The notes under the pieces: generated by a model
Told to the model about the DNA's origin: nothing
Databases searched by the model: none
The model's input: only the letters and a program-made list of their open reading frames with translations
Shown here: positions 31,505 to 40,197 of the stretch, piece by piece
How the letters are laid out: each line of letters starts with the position of its first letter
Position numbering within the stretch: position 1 is the first letter of the stretch
Position numbers and translations under genes: made by a program
Source of the DNA: Bacteroides sp.
Lineage (GTDB): Bacteria > Bacteroidota > Bacteroidia > Bacteroidales > Muribaculaceae
Direction of reading: 5' to 3'
NCBI GenBank assembly: GCA_014801235.1
Contig: JAAVEM010000025.1
Coordinates: 219,911 to 260,235, forward strand
DNA length: 40,325 nt

Positions 31505-32668
31505 TTATTTTTTAACTGTCACTTTCAAAGGATTTTTCAGGCAGTCGGAATAACGGGCAAGGTAAAGATCCCATTCCGACGGATTGGCGGGGGCATAAGG
31601 GTTCTTCTCCCACACCGAGCCCCAATAATACACATAGTCTTTTCCGGGGACATACTCGCTGACGGTCAAAATGTGACCGAGCGCGTCGCGCGCAGGCTCT
31701 GCCACCGGCTTGTAGCAGATGGTCTCTACCGGTTCAGGAACGACGGCGCCGATATAGATGACTCCGTTTCCGTTCTTGGTATTGTCGGTCGAATCGGTGT
31801 AAGCGATATATTGTTTTGCAGTGTCAAAAGAGTAGGCATAAGGATTCTGCTGATGAACGACAATGCCGTTTGCCACACGACGCGGCTCCTTCAATCCTTT
31901 ATAGCTCACTTCCGTGCGGTTAAGACATGAATTGGCGTCGCAGGTGATGAGACGGCTCTCTACAACACCCTCCTCGCCCTCAATGGTCACGGGGCGGTAA
32001 GTGAGACGCACGGTGAAGCGCAGCGGACCGTCCTGAAGCACCTCCTGCTCTTTCCAGCACCACGGGAAAATGATGTCGCCCTTGGAGTCGAGCAGGGCGG
32101 CGGTTCCTCCGCCAAGAGTGTTTGCCACGATATAAGGGTCGCCGCCGTTGCCATAATCCTTGTGGAGCGACTGGCGTTTTTTCTTGTCAGGATCGATGCT
32201 CGCTTTGTAGCGCAACTCAAGCACCAGGGAGTCGGTCACGCTTTTTGTCCACATGTCATATCCGAAACCTCTCTCTCCGTTGTCCTGCAAAGCGGGTCCA
32301 TAGGCGGTGAAGCAAGCACGGTTGTTCTCCCAGCTGAAATTGTCCTTGTGCTCGGGAAACAGCCTGCCGTGTACCACCGGCTTAACAGGCGCCGGCTTGC
32401 CTGATTTCAATGTATAGACAACCGACGATTTCGCTCCTACGGTCACGGGAAAAACAACGAGGTCGTCATAGGTAATCTGATAAGGCACCTCTTTATTATT
32501 GCTGTCGAGAATGACAAAATCGCCCTTCACCTGTGATTTCACATTTTTCAAAGGCACCTCGGCAAGCTCACCGGCACGCTCGAAATCAAGCGGGTTTTCG
32601 ACTTTTATAGTCGCGGCGTTGCACATCATGCCGATTGCCGCCATTGCTATTAATGCTATTTTTTTCAT
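31505..32668 (-). CDS. DUF4861 family periplasmic protein
   Basis: The 387-residue protein begins with a Sec signal (MKKIALIAMAAIGMMCNA). It has the DUF4861 pattern: early VENPLDFERAGELAEVPL, VVHGRLFPEHKDNFSWENNRACFTAYGPALQ, HKDYGNGGDPYIVANTLGGGTAALLDSKG and the late YVYYWGSVWEK. This family is often encoded beside pectin and rhamnogalacturonan enzymes in Bacteroidetes, but I know no firmly established reaction for it. Its place between a rhamnogalacturonan acetylesterase and rhaM suggests action on an RG-I oligosaccharide or disaccharide in the periplasm. Family call is strong, function is inference. Confidence 0.85.
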   Translation of the reverse strand: MKKIALIAMAAIGMMCNAATIKVENPLDFERAGELAEVPLKNVKSQVKGDFVILDSNNKEVPYQITYDDLVVFPVTVGAKSSVVYTLKSGKPAPVKPVVHGRLFPEHKDNFSWENNRACFTAYGPALQDNGERGFGYDMWTKSVTDSLVLELRYKASIDPDKKKRQSLHKDYGNGGDPYIVANTLGGGTAALLDSKGDIIFPWCWKEQEVLQDGPLRFTVRLTYRPVTIEGEEGVVESRLITCDANSCLNRTEVSYKGLKEPRRVANGIVVHQQNPYAYSFDTAKQYIAYTDSTDNTKNGNGVIYIGAVVPEPVETICYKPVAEPARDALGHILTVSEYVPGKDYVYYWGSVWEKNPYAPANPSEWDLYLARYSDCLKNPLKVTVKK

Positions 32669-32702
32669 TGATAATCGTGGTTTATATACTTGACTTAACT
32701 GT

Positions 32703-33950
32703 TTAATTTCCGTCGGGTTTCACTATGTCGGCGCCAGCCGATGGTATCCAGATGAATTCCTCCCACGAGTCGGGAAACCGGGGATCATAGCCTTTGAAAT
32801 CACCTTTTATATGCTTTGCCGGCTCAAGTCCCAACTGCTGCATCGCCGACACCACCATCTTGGCGATTTCATAGGCGCCATAAGGATTGAAATGGGTATT
32901 GTCTTCAAGCGGCTCGGTCTGCCCCGGGAAAGTGTTGGCAGGATAATGCACCAACGAGCGCTTGCTGTTCTCATAACCGAGTGTTTCAAAAAATTCGCGC
33001 GTCATCAGGTTCAGGTCGATCACCGGAACCCCTTCACGCTCGGCGGTGGCTTTCATCGCCGCCGGAAAATCGCCGTGAGTGTCACGGATGGTCACGCTGT
33101 CGTCAAGGAAATTGCGGCGCTGTGTCGGCGTCACAAACACGATGTTGCCGCCGGCTTTACGCACACGGTCGACGAAGATTTTAAGATTGTGGGCGAAATT
33201 ATACCATGCGCCTGAACCGGGGCGCTTCTCTTTCTCGTCATTATGACCGAACTCCACGAGCACCCAGTCGCCGGGACGGAGCGTGGTCATGATTTTATCA
33301 AGGCGTTTATGAGCCAGAAATGTCGAGGTCGACAATCCGCTCTCGGCATGATTGGAGATAGCGACACTGTCGTCAAACCATCGCGGAATCATCTGCCCCC
33401 AGCTCGCCCAGGGCTCTTTGTCGTGATCCACAACGGTAGAGTTGCCGCAAAGATATATGGTGGTGACTGTGGTGTCGGCAGGTTCAACGGTCATGCGTTT
33501 CACGGCAGGAGCTTCACCTGTGATTTCGACAGTCAGTTTATTGTCCCAGTTAAGATAGCTTTTTTCTCTCGGCTTCAATGACACCGAGCTTTTGTCGTCA
33601 ATGCGCGGATTGCGCTTGTTTACGATAAACGACACTGTTTTAGTTTCACCCTTGCGGGTGTCGATGTTTTCCGCCATCAACCGGCGGTTTTCAGCTCTCA
33701 CGGTAGTGCTTGCCGCACTTTTTTCCGCCCCGAGGTCGAGAGTCACCTTATAGTTTCCGTCGGGCACTTTTACTGAAAAGAAGAAAGGGGTCATGATGCC
33801 TTTCTTCACGACCGGCATTGACTCGTAGCCATAGCCGATTGAATCATTGTACATCGGCAGCTGATTTTTTGCCGATGTAAAGTCAAAAGTCTGCGCCGCC
33901 GCGCAAAGCGGCAGAAGCGATATGAGGAATAATAGAATTTGCCTTATCAT
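32703..33950 (-). CDS. Rhamnogalacturonan acetylesterase (SGNH hydrolase, CE12 type)
   Basis: The 415-residue secreted protein has a signal peptide (MIRQILLFLISLLPLCAAAQ), an N-terminal beta-sandwich (about 20-155) and an SGNH esterase domain. The nucleophile Ser171 is in YLCGNSTVVD, Asn237 in EFGHND, and the Asp350/His353 pair in DNTHFNPYG. This set fits rhamnogalacturonan acetylesterases, which remove acetyl groups from the galacturonate of RG-I and open the backbone to lyases and hydrolases. I start at the ATG at 33950 because it gives the signal peptide directly; 33980 is an alternative. It is 58 bases after uxaA, within the operon. Confidence 0.88.
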   Translation of the reverse strand: MIRQILLFLISLLPLCAAAQTFDFTSAKNQLPMYNDSIGYGYESMPVVKKGIMTPFFFSVKVPDGNYKVTLDLGAEKSAASTTVRAENRRLMAENIDTRKGETKTVSFIVNKRNPRIDDKSSVSLKPREKSYLNWDNKLTVEITGEAPAVKRMTVEPADTTVTTIYLCGNSTVVDHDKEPWASWGQMIPRWFDDSVAISNHAESGLSTSTFLAHKRLDKIMTTLRPGDWVLVEFGHNDEKEKRPGSGAWYNFAHNLKIFVDRVRKAGGNIVFVTPTQRRNFLDDSVTIRDTHGDFPAAMKATAEREGVPVIDLNLMTREFFETLGYENSKRSLVHYPANTFPGQTEPLEDNTHFNPYGAYEIAKMVVSAMQQLGLEPAKHIKGDFKGYDPRFPDSWEEFIWIPSAGADIVKPDGN

Positions 33951-33960
33951 ATTTTTAATT

Positions 33961-33989
33961 ATCAGCCCGACCAGCCGCAAATGGCTGAT
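33961..33989 (-). other. Small hairpin between uxaA and the acetylesterase gene
   Basis: ATCAGCC (33961-33967) and GGCTGAT (33983-33989) are inverted; an alternative stem uses AGCC/GGCT inside. No T tract follows. It may be a processing or stability element marking the change from cytoplasmic uronate enzymes to secreted enzymes. Confidence 0.4.
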
Positions 33990-34008
33990 CGAACTGATAA
34001 ATATCTGT

Positions 34009-35499
34009 TTAAAGGGTTACGCCGGTTTTAAATATTGCGATTTCTTTCGCTCCGATCTTCTCGTGATTAAGATGTTCGCCATTGGCGGTGGCAAGCACTT
34101 TGTCGACAAGGCGGGCGAGAGCCGAAGCAGCGGTTTCATCCTCGACAAGCGTTCCGGCATTGAAGTCGATCCAAGTGTGCTTCAATGCGGCGAGCTGACT
34201 GTTGGTTGAAATCTTCATCGTCGGAACGAAAGTGCCGAACGGAGTTCCGCGGCCGGTGGTGAACAACACCATCTGGCATCCTGAAAGAGCCAGAGAAGTC
34301 GACGCCACAAGGTCGTTGCCGGGAGCGGTCAGCAGGTTGAGTCCGTTAAGCTTCAACGGCTGAGCGTAGTTGAGCACGTCGACCACAGGCATTGAGCCAC
34401 CCTTCTGAACACATCCGAGCGACTTCTCTTCGAGAGTTGTGATACCGCCCTTCTTGTTTCCGGGCGACGGGTTCTCGTAGATGGGCTGTCCGTAGGAACG
34501 GAAATAGCCCTTGAAGTCGTTGATGAGATGAACGGTTTCGTCAAACACTTTTTCATCCTTGGCGCGATTCATGAGGATAGTCTCGGCGCCAAACATTTCA
34601 GGCACCTCGGTCAAGATTGTGGTTCCACCGTGAGCGATCAACCAGTCGGAGAACAATCCTACGAGCGGATTGGCGGTGATGCCTGACAGACCGTCGGAAC
34701 CGCCGCACTTCAAGCCCACGCGAAGCATCGAAACGGGAAGCGGCTGACGCTTGTCGCCTTTCATCTTCTCTATAAGCTCCTTGCAGATTTCAAAGCCGGC
34801 TTCAACTTCATCCTCCACCTCCTGGGCAATGAGGAATTTCACACGGTCGTCGTTCCACTCGCCGATCTGCTCCTTAAGAGCCGACACCTGATTGTTCTCG
34901 CAGCCGAGCCCGAGAACGAGCACGCCGCCGGCATTAGGATGCTTAACCAGCGCGGCAAGCGCGGCGCGGGTATTGGCATGGTCCTGTCCGAGCTGAGAAC
35001 AGCCATAGTTGTGAGTAAACGCGCGCACGTCGTCGACATGCGACAGGTCGCACTCTTTTTTCAGGCGGTCGATGATGGCGTTAGCCTGTCCGTTGACACA
35101 TCCCACCGACGGCACGATCCACAACTCGTTGCGGATTCCCATCTTTCCGTCGGGACGGAGATAAGCGTTGATGGTCACCTCCTCGTCGCTCTTGGCAGTG
35201 TTGGGTTCGGTAGGGTTATAGGTGTATTTAAGATCGTCGCTGAGTCCGGTCTTCAGATTATGAGAATGAATCCATTCACCGGCGGCAATGTCGCGGGTAG
35301 CGACACCGATCGGGTAGCCGTATTTTATTACGGCTTCCCCTTCGGCGATATTGCGCAAAGCGAATTTGTGTCCGCGGGCGATGTCCTCTTTCAAAGTGAC
35401 GTTATCGTCACCTTCCGACCATACTTCGCCAGCTTTCACTCCGTCGACAAGTGTCACTGCCACGTTGTCGGCTTTGTTTATTTTAAGGATTCGCTTCAT
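34009..35499 (-). CDS. uxaA: Altronate dehydratase
   Basis: The 496-residue protein is altronate dehydratase, converting D-altronate to KDG. The N-terminal SAF-type domain (about 1-95) includes GYPIGVATRDIAAGEWIHSHNLKT. The UxaA-family domain has GIRNELWIVPSVGCVNGQAN, FTHNYGCSQLGQDHANT, GLGCENNQVSAL and LRVGLKCGGSDGLSGITANP. The conserved cysteines in the GCS, GCE and CGG motifs fit an iron centre. Its start overlaps the uxaB stop by one base, implying coupling. Its product goes to KdgK encoded at 19748. Confidence 0.95.
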   Translation of the reverse strand: MKRILKINKADNVAVTLVDGVKAGEVWSEGDDNVTLKEDIARGHKFALRNIAEGEAVIKYGYPIGVATRDIAAGEWIHSHNLKTGLSDDLKYTYNPTEPNTAKSDEEVTINAYLRPDGKMGIRNELWIVPSVGCVNGQANAIIDRLKKECDLSHVDDVRAFTHNYGCSQLGQDHANTRAALAALVKHPNAGGVLVLGLGCENNQVSALKEQIGEWNDDRVKFLIAQEVEDEVEAGFEICKELIEKMKGDKRQPLPVSMLRVGLKCGGSDGLSGITANPLVGLFSDWLIAHGGTTILTEVPEMFGAETILMNRAKDEKVFDETVHLINDFKGYFRSYGQPIYENPSPGNKKGGITTLEEKSLGCVQKGGSMPVVDVLNYAQPLKLNGLNLLTAPGNDLVASTSLALSGCQMVLFTTGRGTPFGTFVPTMKISTNSQLAALKHTWIDFNAGTLVEDETAASALARLVDKVLATANGEHLNHEKIGAKEIAIFKTGVTL

Positions 35500-36947
35500 T
35501 AATGTTTGCTTAAAAAGTTCTTAAGAGCCTTGTCCATACCCTCGGTGTTGATTTCCTTGAGATATTCAGCCACCTTGGGAACGAAACCGGGAACGATAGC
35601 GGCGAAGTCGCGCACGAAGATTCCGCTTTCGCTTACTATCTTCTTGACCATGCCCTCTACATCGTTCTCATCCCAGTTGTTGCGGATGTAAGCGATGTGT
35701 TCCTGATTGTCATCGGGTTCGAAGCCTGACTTCGGTCCGTAAAGAGAAAGAAGAGCGGCAAATGTGAAGCATTCGTAGTCAGCGATTTTGCCAGCCTTTT
35801 CCCAGTTGTCCTTAACAGTGTCGAAGTTACGCGCTTCCCATTTAGAAAGAGAGTTGAGCGAGATTGACTTCAACATATGCTTGATATAAGGATTGTAGAA
35901 ACGCTCGAGGATGCCGGCGGCAAAAGCCTCGAGTTCCTTCTGATCTTCAGGAATCATGGGGAGCACTTCCTTGGCAACCATGTCGTTGATGAACTTGTTG
36001 ATGTCGGGATTATTGAATGCGTCCATCACGGTCTCGCAACCCATCTGGAGAGCTACGGGCACCATACCGGTGTGTGAACCGTTGAGGATGCGCACCTTCT
36101 TGTCGCGGAACGACTTGATAGAAGGCATGAAGAGCACGTGAAGACCAGCCTTGTCAAGCGGCAACAGCTTGCGCACTTTTTCATATCCCTTGCCACCGAT
36201 AGCCCAAAGGTGGTAAAGCTCGCCCTTCACAACGAGGTTGTCGTCATAGCCAAGTTCTTCCTTGATTTCATTGATGGTGTCGCGGGGGAATCCCGGAACG
36301 ATGCGGTCAACCAATGAGTCGCTGAAAGTACAAGCCTCTTCAACCCAGTCGATGAAGTCCTTGCCGAGATTAGCCTTTTCAGCATGCTCAAGCACATATT
36401 TGTGAAGAGTGGTGGCGTTATCTTCGATAAGCTCGCAGCAGATGATGTTCAAGCCCTTTTCCTTGTCGCCGTTGAAATGCTTGAAGCGACGGTAAAGGAG
36501 GTTGGTCATCTTGCCGGGATAGGTCTTGGGAGCGTCGCTGAGCACATCATCCTCTTCCATGCGGATACCAGCTTCGGTGGTGTTGGAGATGATGAACTCA
36601 AGCTCGGGTGAAAGAATCACTTCCTCATAGTGCTTGGGATCCTTGCCGGGAGAGAATGATTCCTGAATAACCTTGACAAGACGGGTTTCCTTTTTGGGTT
36701 TTCCGTCCTCGATACCTTCGAGGTAAACGTGATAGAGATTATCTTGCTTGTTCAATGTGTCGATTACGAAGCTATCAGCGAAACGAGGTTCGATAACAGC
36801 CACACCGGCGTCAATAACACCTTTTTCATTTGCGATATCGAGCTGCCAGTCCACAAACGCGCGAAGGAAGTTGCCCTCGCCGAACTGAAGCACCTTAACG
36901 GGATGCTTTACTACATCTACAGTTGTGCTGTTTAATGGTTTAATCAT
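35499..36947 (-). CDS. uxaB: Tagaturonate reductase (altronate oxidoreductase)
   Basis: The 482-residue mannitol-dehydrogenase-family protein reduces D-tagaturonate to D-altronate with NADH (E. coli UxaB 483 residues). Near the start VLQFGEGNFLRAFVDWQLDIAN is the Rossmann nucleotide site. TEAGIRM, LICCELIEDNA-like NIICCELIEDNATTL, and KVRILNGSHTGMVPVALQMGC with the catalytic Lys/Asn-x-x-His region follow. It acts between UxaC and UxaA. It lies 35 bases after the exuT-like gene and overlaps uxaA by one base. Confidence 0.95.
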   Translation of the reverse strand: MIKPLNSTTVDVVKHPVKVLQFGEGNFLRAFVDWQLDIANEKGVIDAGVAVIEPRFADSFVIDTLNKQDNLYHVYLEGIEDGKPKKETRLVKVIQESFSPGKDPKHYEEVILSPELEFIISNTTEAGIRMEEDDVLSDAPKTYPGKMTNLLYRRFKHFNGDKEKGLNIICCELIEDNATTLHKYVLEHAEKANLGKDFIDWVEEACTFSDSLVDRIVPGFPRDTINEIKEELGYDDNLVVKGELYHLWAIGGKGYEKVRKLLPLDKAGLHVLFMPSIKSFRDKKVRILNGSHTGMVPVALQMGCETVMDAFNNPDINKFINDMVAKEVLPMIPEDQKELEAFAAGILERFYNPYIKHMLKSISLNSLSKWEARNFDTVKDNWEKAGKIADYECFTFAALLSLYGPKSGFEPDDNQEHIAYIRNNWDENDVEGMVKKIVSESGIFVRDFAAIVPGFVPKVAEYLKEINTEGMDKALKNFLSKH

Positions 36948-36982
36948 TTTATTTCAGTTTTTATGGTTAGTTATCCTTGGAT

Positions 36983-38488
36983 TTATTTTTTCACTTCAAT
37001 CACTTTGTAGCGCGGAACAAGAATCTTCATGATGAGCCAGCCTACGAGATAAGCAACACCGCATATGCAGAAGACGATGAAGTAACCTGCGGGCTTGCCT
37101 TCATAGCTCATGAACGACATGTTGGTCTGAGCGGCGTAGTCAAAGAGCACACCTGAACAAAGGTTGATGAGGAATGAACCGATACCGCCTGCCATACCAC
37201 CGATACCGATAATGGTAGCGATAGTGCTCTTGGGGAACATGTCACCGGCAACAGAGTAGATGTTGGCGCTCCATGACTGGTGAGCGGCGCCGGCTATACC
37301 TATAATAATAATAGGGAGCCAGGGTGAATATGAGCTGAGCGGCTGGGCAAGAAGAGCGAGAAGCGGGAACACGGCGAAAATAAGCATGGCGCGCATACGT
37401 GCGGCATAAGGATTGATATCCTTTCCTTGACGAGCGGCACGGTCCATGAAGATGGTCGGAAGCTTACCGCCGATGACCGAAAGCATTGTGATGAGATAAA
37501 GAACGAAAATCATCAACATACCTTCGCCCGACGAAGTTGAAAGCTTGAACACGTCAGTGATATAAGCCGGAGTCCAGAAAAGGAAGAACCACCACACACC
37601 GTCGGTGAGGAACTTGCCGAAGAACACTGCCCATGTCTGCGGGTATTTGAACACCTGCATGAACGGAATAGTGGCAGTATCCTTGTTTTCCTCCTCAGCC
37701 TTCTGCTTGGCGGTCTCGTCGGGAGTGTTGTTGTCCTGCTCGATATAAGCGAGCTCGGCAGCGTTGACACGAGGATTCTGCGCGGGAGCCTTATAAAGCA
37801 CTACCCAGAAGCCCATCCAGACGAAACCGAGGGCGCCGATCACGATGAAAGCCATTTCCCAACCGTTACCCCAGCCAATGCTCTGGAAGAACTTGGCGAG
37901 CGGGCCGATGGTGAAAGGAGCCACAAGAGCGCCCACAGCCGAACCGGCATTGAAGATAGAAGTGGCATAAGCGCGGTCACGCTTAGGGAAGTACTCGGCG
38001 GTAACCTTGATCGCTGCGGGGAAGTTTCCTGCCTCACCGAGAGCAAGGATAGTACGCGCGGCGAGGAAGAAATAAACCGACACTGTTGCGATGGTCATCG
38101 CCATGTCGCCGGTGGCTCTTACAAGACCGGCAGCGTCATTAAGACCAAGGGTAAGCTCGGTAGCCCATCCGCAAGCGGCATGGAGGCAGGCGCCTGCCGA
38201 CCACACGCCAATCGCCCACAGGTAACCCTTCTTGGTACCCATCCAGTCGATGAATCGACCGGCAACGAGATTGGCAACAGCATATACGATAGAGAATACG
38301 GCGGTAATAAGACCGTAGTTTGAATCGGTCCAGTGAAATTCAGGAGAGATGAATTCCTTCCAGGTGAGCGAAAGCACCTGGCGGTCCATGTAATTGACGG
38401 TAGTAGCGAGGAAAAGCAACGCGCAGATGGTCCAACGGAAGTTGGTCATCCCGATCGCAGGCTTTTCATCATTAAAGGTTTTTACCAT
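36983..38488 (-). CDS. exuT: Hexuronate MFS transporter (ExuT-like)
   Basis: The 501-residue protein is a 12-segment major facilitator of the anion:cation symporter type. It has FRWTICALLFLATTVNYMDRQVLSLTW at the start, then GRFIDWMGTKKGY (MFS loop 2-3 signature). LALGEAGNFPAAIKVTAEYFPKRDRAYATSIFNAGSAVGALVAP is diagnostic for hexuronate permeases. A long acidic central loop (about 235-280) separates the halves. It should import galacturonate and glucuronate. Located between uxaC and uxaB. The symbol is by family analogy; exact substrate range is unproven. Confidence 0.88.
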   Translation of the reverse strand: MVKTFNDEKPAIGMTNFRWTICALLFLATTVNYMDRQVLSLTWKEFISPEFHWTDSNYGLITAVFSIVYAVANLVAGRFIDWMGTKKGYLWAIGVWSAGACLHAACGWATELTLGLNDAAGLVRATGDMAMTIATVSVYFFLAARTILALGEAGNFPAAIKVTAEYFPKRDRAYATSIFNAGSAVGALVAPFTIGPLAKFFQSIGWGNGWEMAFIVIGALGFVWMGFWVVLYKAPAQNPRVNAAELAYIEQDNNTPDETAKQKAEEENKDTATIPFMQVFKYPQTWAVFFGKFLTDGVWWFFLFWTPAYITDVFKLSTSSGEGMLMIFVLYLITMLSVIGGKLPTIFMDRAARQGKDINPYAARMRAMLIFAVFPLLALLAQPLSSYSPWLPIIIIGIAGAAHQSWSANIYSVAGDMFPKSTIATIIGIGGMAGGIGSFLINLCSGVLFDYAAQTNMSFMSYEGKPAGYFIVFCICGVAYLVGWLIMKILVPRYKVIEVKK

Positions 38489-38516
38489 TGAAGTTGAAAA
38501 TAAGATTGGTTATGAA

Positions 38517-39929
38517 TTAAAATTTGAAATATTCTTTTGCGTTGCCATAGCATACCTTGCTGACAATCTCCTTGCCGATGAAATCAAGTTCGGAAGCGGG
38601 CAGCAATCCATTCTCAACATCGTTACCGATAAGATTACACAAAGTGCGGCGGAAATACTCATGACGCGGATAAGACAGGAATGAACGAGAGTCGGTGAGC
38701 ATACCCACGAAACGGCTCAAAAGACCGAGGCAAGAAAGCGCGTTCATCTGCTTTTCCATACCGTCTTTCTGATCGAGGAACCACCATCCTGAACCGAACT
38801 GAATCTTTCCTGCTCCATAACGTCCGTCCTGGAAGTTTCCGAGCATTGTGGCAACGAGCTCGTTGTCGCGGGGGTTCAAGTTGTAGATGATAGTTTTTCC
38901 GAGTTTATCTTTAGACGCAAGCATGTCGAGGAACTTCGACATCTTTTTAGCCACGGTGAAGTCGCCGATAGAGTCGAAACCGGTGTCGGGACCGAGCTGC
39001 TTCATCATGCGTGAATTGTTGTTGCGGATAGCTCCGTAGTGGAACTGCTGAGTCCAGCCTGAATCGTGGTCCATGATTGCAAATTCCACCATCATAGCGG
39101 TCTTGAACTTGGCGATCTCCTCGGCGGTAAGCTCTTTTCCTCCGTAAACCTTGTCGAAGATAGCGTCGATTTCGGCGGGAGTGTAATCTTCAGCATAGAA
39201 CTCTTCGATACCGTGGTCAGAAAGGCGGCATCCAACCTCCTCGAAGAAGTCATGACGTTTCTTCAACGCGGCGATAACATCGGCGAAGTGCTTGATTTCA
39301 ACGCCCGACACTTCAGCAAGCTTATCCATGTAAGCGCGGAATTCGGCGGGATTCTCAACAGCCATCGCCTTGTCGGGACGCCATGTGGGAAGCATCTTCA
39401 CTGCAAAACCGTCATTCTTCACCTTGATGTGATGTTCGAGCGAGTCAACGGGATCGTCGGTTGTGCAGACAACTTCCACGTTGTAGTGCTGCATAAGTCC
39501 GCGAGCGAAGTACTCGGGCTTCTGAAGCATTTCGGTACACTGGTCGTAAATTTCTTTCGCAGTAGAAGGATTCAACAGTTTGTCAACTCCGAAAGCAGTC
39601 TTCAATTCGAGGTGGGTCCAGTGGTAAAGGGGATTGCGCATGGTATAAGGCACAGTCTCAGCCCACTTTTCAAATTTTTCCCAGTCGGTAGTGTCTTTTC
39701 CGGTGCAGAAACGCTCGTCGACACCATTGGTGCGCATAGCGCGCCACTTGTAGTGGTCACCTTCAAGCCATATTTTTGAAAGGTTCTCGAAACGGTGGTT
39801 TGAAGCCACGTATTCGGGAATCAAATGGCAGTGATAATCGATGATAGGCATCTTTTCAGCATACTCGTGGTAAAGACGCTCTGCGGTGGGAGTTTGCAGA
39901 AGAAAGTTTTCGTCGTTGAATTGTTTCAT
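38517..39929 (-). CDS. uxaC: Uronate isomerase (glucuronate/galacturonate isomerase)
   Basis: The 470-residue amidohydrolase-superfamily protein isomerises D-galacturonate to D-tagaturonate and D-glucuronate to D-fructuronate (E. coli UxaC 470). The metal-binding HCH motif is in IIDYHCHLIPEYVA. LEGDHYKWRAMRTNGVDERF, CTTDDPVDSLEHH and the late GSGWWFLDQKDGMEKQMNALSCLGLLSRFVGMLTDSRSFLSYPRHEYFRR, with the Asp and Arg of the active site, are intact. It is the first gene of the 11-gene operon, about 84 bases after a good promoter. No uxuA/uxuB pair is present, so galacturonate is the likely main substrate. Confidence 0.96.
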   Translation of the reverse strand: MKQFNDENFLLQTPTAERLYHEYAEKMPIIDYHCHLIPEYVASNHRFENLSKIWLEGDHYKWRAMRTNGVDERFCTGKDTTDWEKFEKWAETVPYTMRNPLYHWTHLELKTAFGVDKLLNPSTAKEIYDQCTEMLQKPEYFARGLMQHYNVEVVCTTDDPVDSLEHHIKVKNDGFAVKMLPTWRPDKAMAVENPAEFRAYMDKLAEVSGVEIKHFADVIAALKKRHDFFEEVGCRLSDHGIEEFYAEDYTPAEIDAIFDKVYGGKELTAEEIAKFKTAMMVEFAIMDHDSGWTQQFHYGAIRNNNSRMMKQLGPDTGFDSIGDFTVAKKMSKFLDMLASKDKLGKTIIYNLNPRDNELVATMLGNFQDGRYGAGKIQFGSGWWFLDQKDGMEKQMNALSCLGLLSRFVGMLTDSRSFLSYPRHEYFRRTLCNLIGNDVENGLLPASELDFIGKEIVSKVCYGNAKEYFKF

Positions 39930-40019
39930 GGGGTTATTTATTATAACCGTTTCGCAACATTTTCAGGTGCAAAACAGTCGGGTTAATGTTAGTATATTCT
40001 AATCAGGGTATTTATTTGG

Positions 40020-40050
40020 CAAAATTAAGATAACCGTGCTATTTAAGCAA
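40020..40050 (-). promoter_or_regulatory. Promoter of the uxaC-rhaD operon
   Basis: On the minus strand TTG (40050-40048), a 20-base spacer and TAATTTTG (40027-40020) match the Bacteroidetes consensus. The predicted start is near 40013, giving a leader of about 84 bases before the uxaC ATG at 39929. Confidence 0.62.
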
Positions 40051-40152
40051 TGTACAAAAATATTATTTACATGGACAAAATAATTATAATCCCGATTCAG
40101 GCAAATATTTGTTAACGTAGGTTAATCCACCTTTAAATTAGTGATAATTCCG

Positions 40153-40160
40153 TACTTTTG
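40153..40160 (+). promoter_or_regulatory. Candidate -7 element for the right-edge GH2 gene
   Basis: TACTTTTG matches TAnnTTTG and lies 37 bases before the ATG at 40198. No -33 TTG at consensus spacing was found. Confidence 0.48.
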
Positions 40161-40197
40161 CCAATTATTCCAGCAAATCAATCAACGCCATTTGACC

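Larger units (their letters stand above)
39930..40197. other. Divergent regulatory region between uxaC and a GH2 gene
   Basis: These 268 AT-rich bases hold promoters for both directions (minus 40020-40050, plus 40153-40160) and an inverted repeat GGTTAT/ATAACC at 39932-39948 close to the uxaC start. It is probably the control point for both transcripts. No regulator gene is adjacent. Confidence 0.6.

Noticed and set aside
39066-39779. 237-codon plus-strand frame opposite uxaC
   Set aside because: Antisense shadow of an intact uronate isomerase; no promoter and no recognisable motif.
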